Source of the DNA: DASUFE01 sp036274675
GTDB taxonomy: Bacteria; Pseudomonadota; Gammaproteobacteria; HTCC5015
Reading direction: 5' to 3'
DNA: 13,150 nucleotides
NCBI GenBank assembly: GCA_036274675.1
Contig: DASUFE010000051.1
Location: 1 to 13,150, forward strand
The notes under the pieces were generated by a model. It was not told where the DNA came from and searched no databases. It was given only the letters and a program-made list of their open reading frames with translations. Each line of letters starts with the position of its first letter. Position 1 is the first letter of the stretch. The translations under genes and the position numbers were made by a program. Of this stretch, positions 12,885-13,150 are shown in pieces.

Positions 12885-13150
12885 TTCCCGTTTCCTTTTG
12901 GCGTTCCCTTCTGTTCGCCGCGTATGCCATTGATGATCGAACTGGTCGAATGCCCCTGCACAAAATCCAGTACGACCACTTCGCCGCCGTTACGGCGCAC
13001 GTGATTGGAGCCGGCGATTTCGTCGGGCTTGTAGTCGCCACCCTTTACCAGTACGTCCGGGCTTAATTTTGCAATCAACCGTTCCGGCGTGTCCTCGCTG
13101 AATGACACCACCCAGTCGACCGACTCCAGCGCGGCCAGCACCGTCATCCG
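12881..13150 (-). CDS. hldE: D-beta-D-heptose 1-phosphate adenylyltransferase domain, C-terminal part (HldE/HldC)
   Basis: The frame is open to the right edge, so only the last 89 residues are seen. They match the C-terminal end of the HldE cytidylyltransferase-like domain: RMTVLAALESVDWVVSF, EDTPERLIAKLSPDVLVKGG, DYKPDEIAGSNHVRRNGGEV and VLDFVQGHSTSSIINGIR. This domain makes ADP-D-glycero-D-manno-heptose from the heptose 1-phosphate released by GmhB. Whether the missing upstream part also has the ribokinase-like HldE1 domain (bifunctional HldE) or is a separate hldC gene cannot be seen, so the symbol is provisional. The stop codon overlaps the hldD start (ATGA), showing tight coupling of the last two steps of the pathway. 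A short Lys/Gly-rich tail (GEQKGTPKGNGK) follows the conserved domain. Confidence 0.93.
   Translation of the reverse strand, partial: RMTVLAALESVDWVVSFSEDTPERLIAKLSPDVLVKGGDYKPDEIAGSNHVRRNGGEVVVLDFVQGHSTSSIINGIRGEQKGTPKGNGK

Overview
The window looks like chromosomal DNA of a Gram-negative member of the Pseudomonadota, most likely a beta- or gammaproteobacterium. It is GC-rich in genes and carries inner-core lipopolysaccharide (LPS) genes: Kdo transferase, Kdo kinase, the ADP-heptose pathway, heptosyltransferases and an O-antigen-ligase-like membrane protein. I cannot name the genus from sequence alone. No mobile-element transposase, rRNA, tRNA or CRISPR array was seen.

Layout from left to right. 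(1) Positions 2-940, plus strand: the 3' half of waaA (Kdo transferase), then a small protein resembling the C-terminal domain of ribosomal protein L7/L12. (2) Positions 1087-3212, minus strand: alkB, an ada-like AraC/methyltransferase fusion, and a 98-residue ABM-type monooxygenase-fold protein. This block is unrelated to LPS, and almost every gene border in it carries a short repeat. (3) Positions 3213-3612: 400 bp without a gene, packed with palindromes of several unrelated families. (4) Positions 3613-7015, minus strand: ugd, gmhB, gmhA and kdkA. (5) Positions 7020-8099, plus strand: a family 9 glycosyltransferase whose start lies 4 bp from the kdkA start. (6) Positions 8271-13150, minus strand: an operon-like run in transcription order hldE (partial), hldD, waaF, a WaaL/Wzy-like membrane protein and a family 4 glycosyltransferase. 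Two junctions in this run are ATGA overlaps.

Together GmhA, HldE, GmhB and HldD make ADP-L-glycero-D-manno-heptose from sedoheptulose 7-phosphate. WaaA and KdkA build and phosphorylate the Kdo residue on lipid A. WaaF and the other glycosyltransferases extend the core, Ugd supplies UDP-glucuronate, and the WaaL-like protein may attach or polymerise a glycan in the periplasm.

The most unusual signal is a family of ten degenerate ~30-bp arms, each made of CTCT followed by three imperfect copies of an octamer close to CRCRRAGR. Their orientations along the window read F R F R F F R R F R, like balanced brackets. Three pairs enclose short AT-rich cores, and one nested pair encloses the ABM gene. 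Other points worth checking are the loss of expected zinc ligands in both GmhA and GmhB, the stand-alone L7/L12-like domain, and a 33-bp palindrome just upstream of the ada-like gene.
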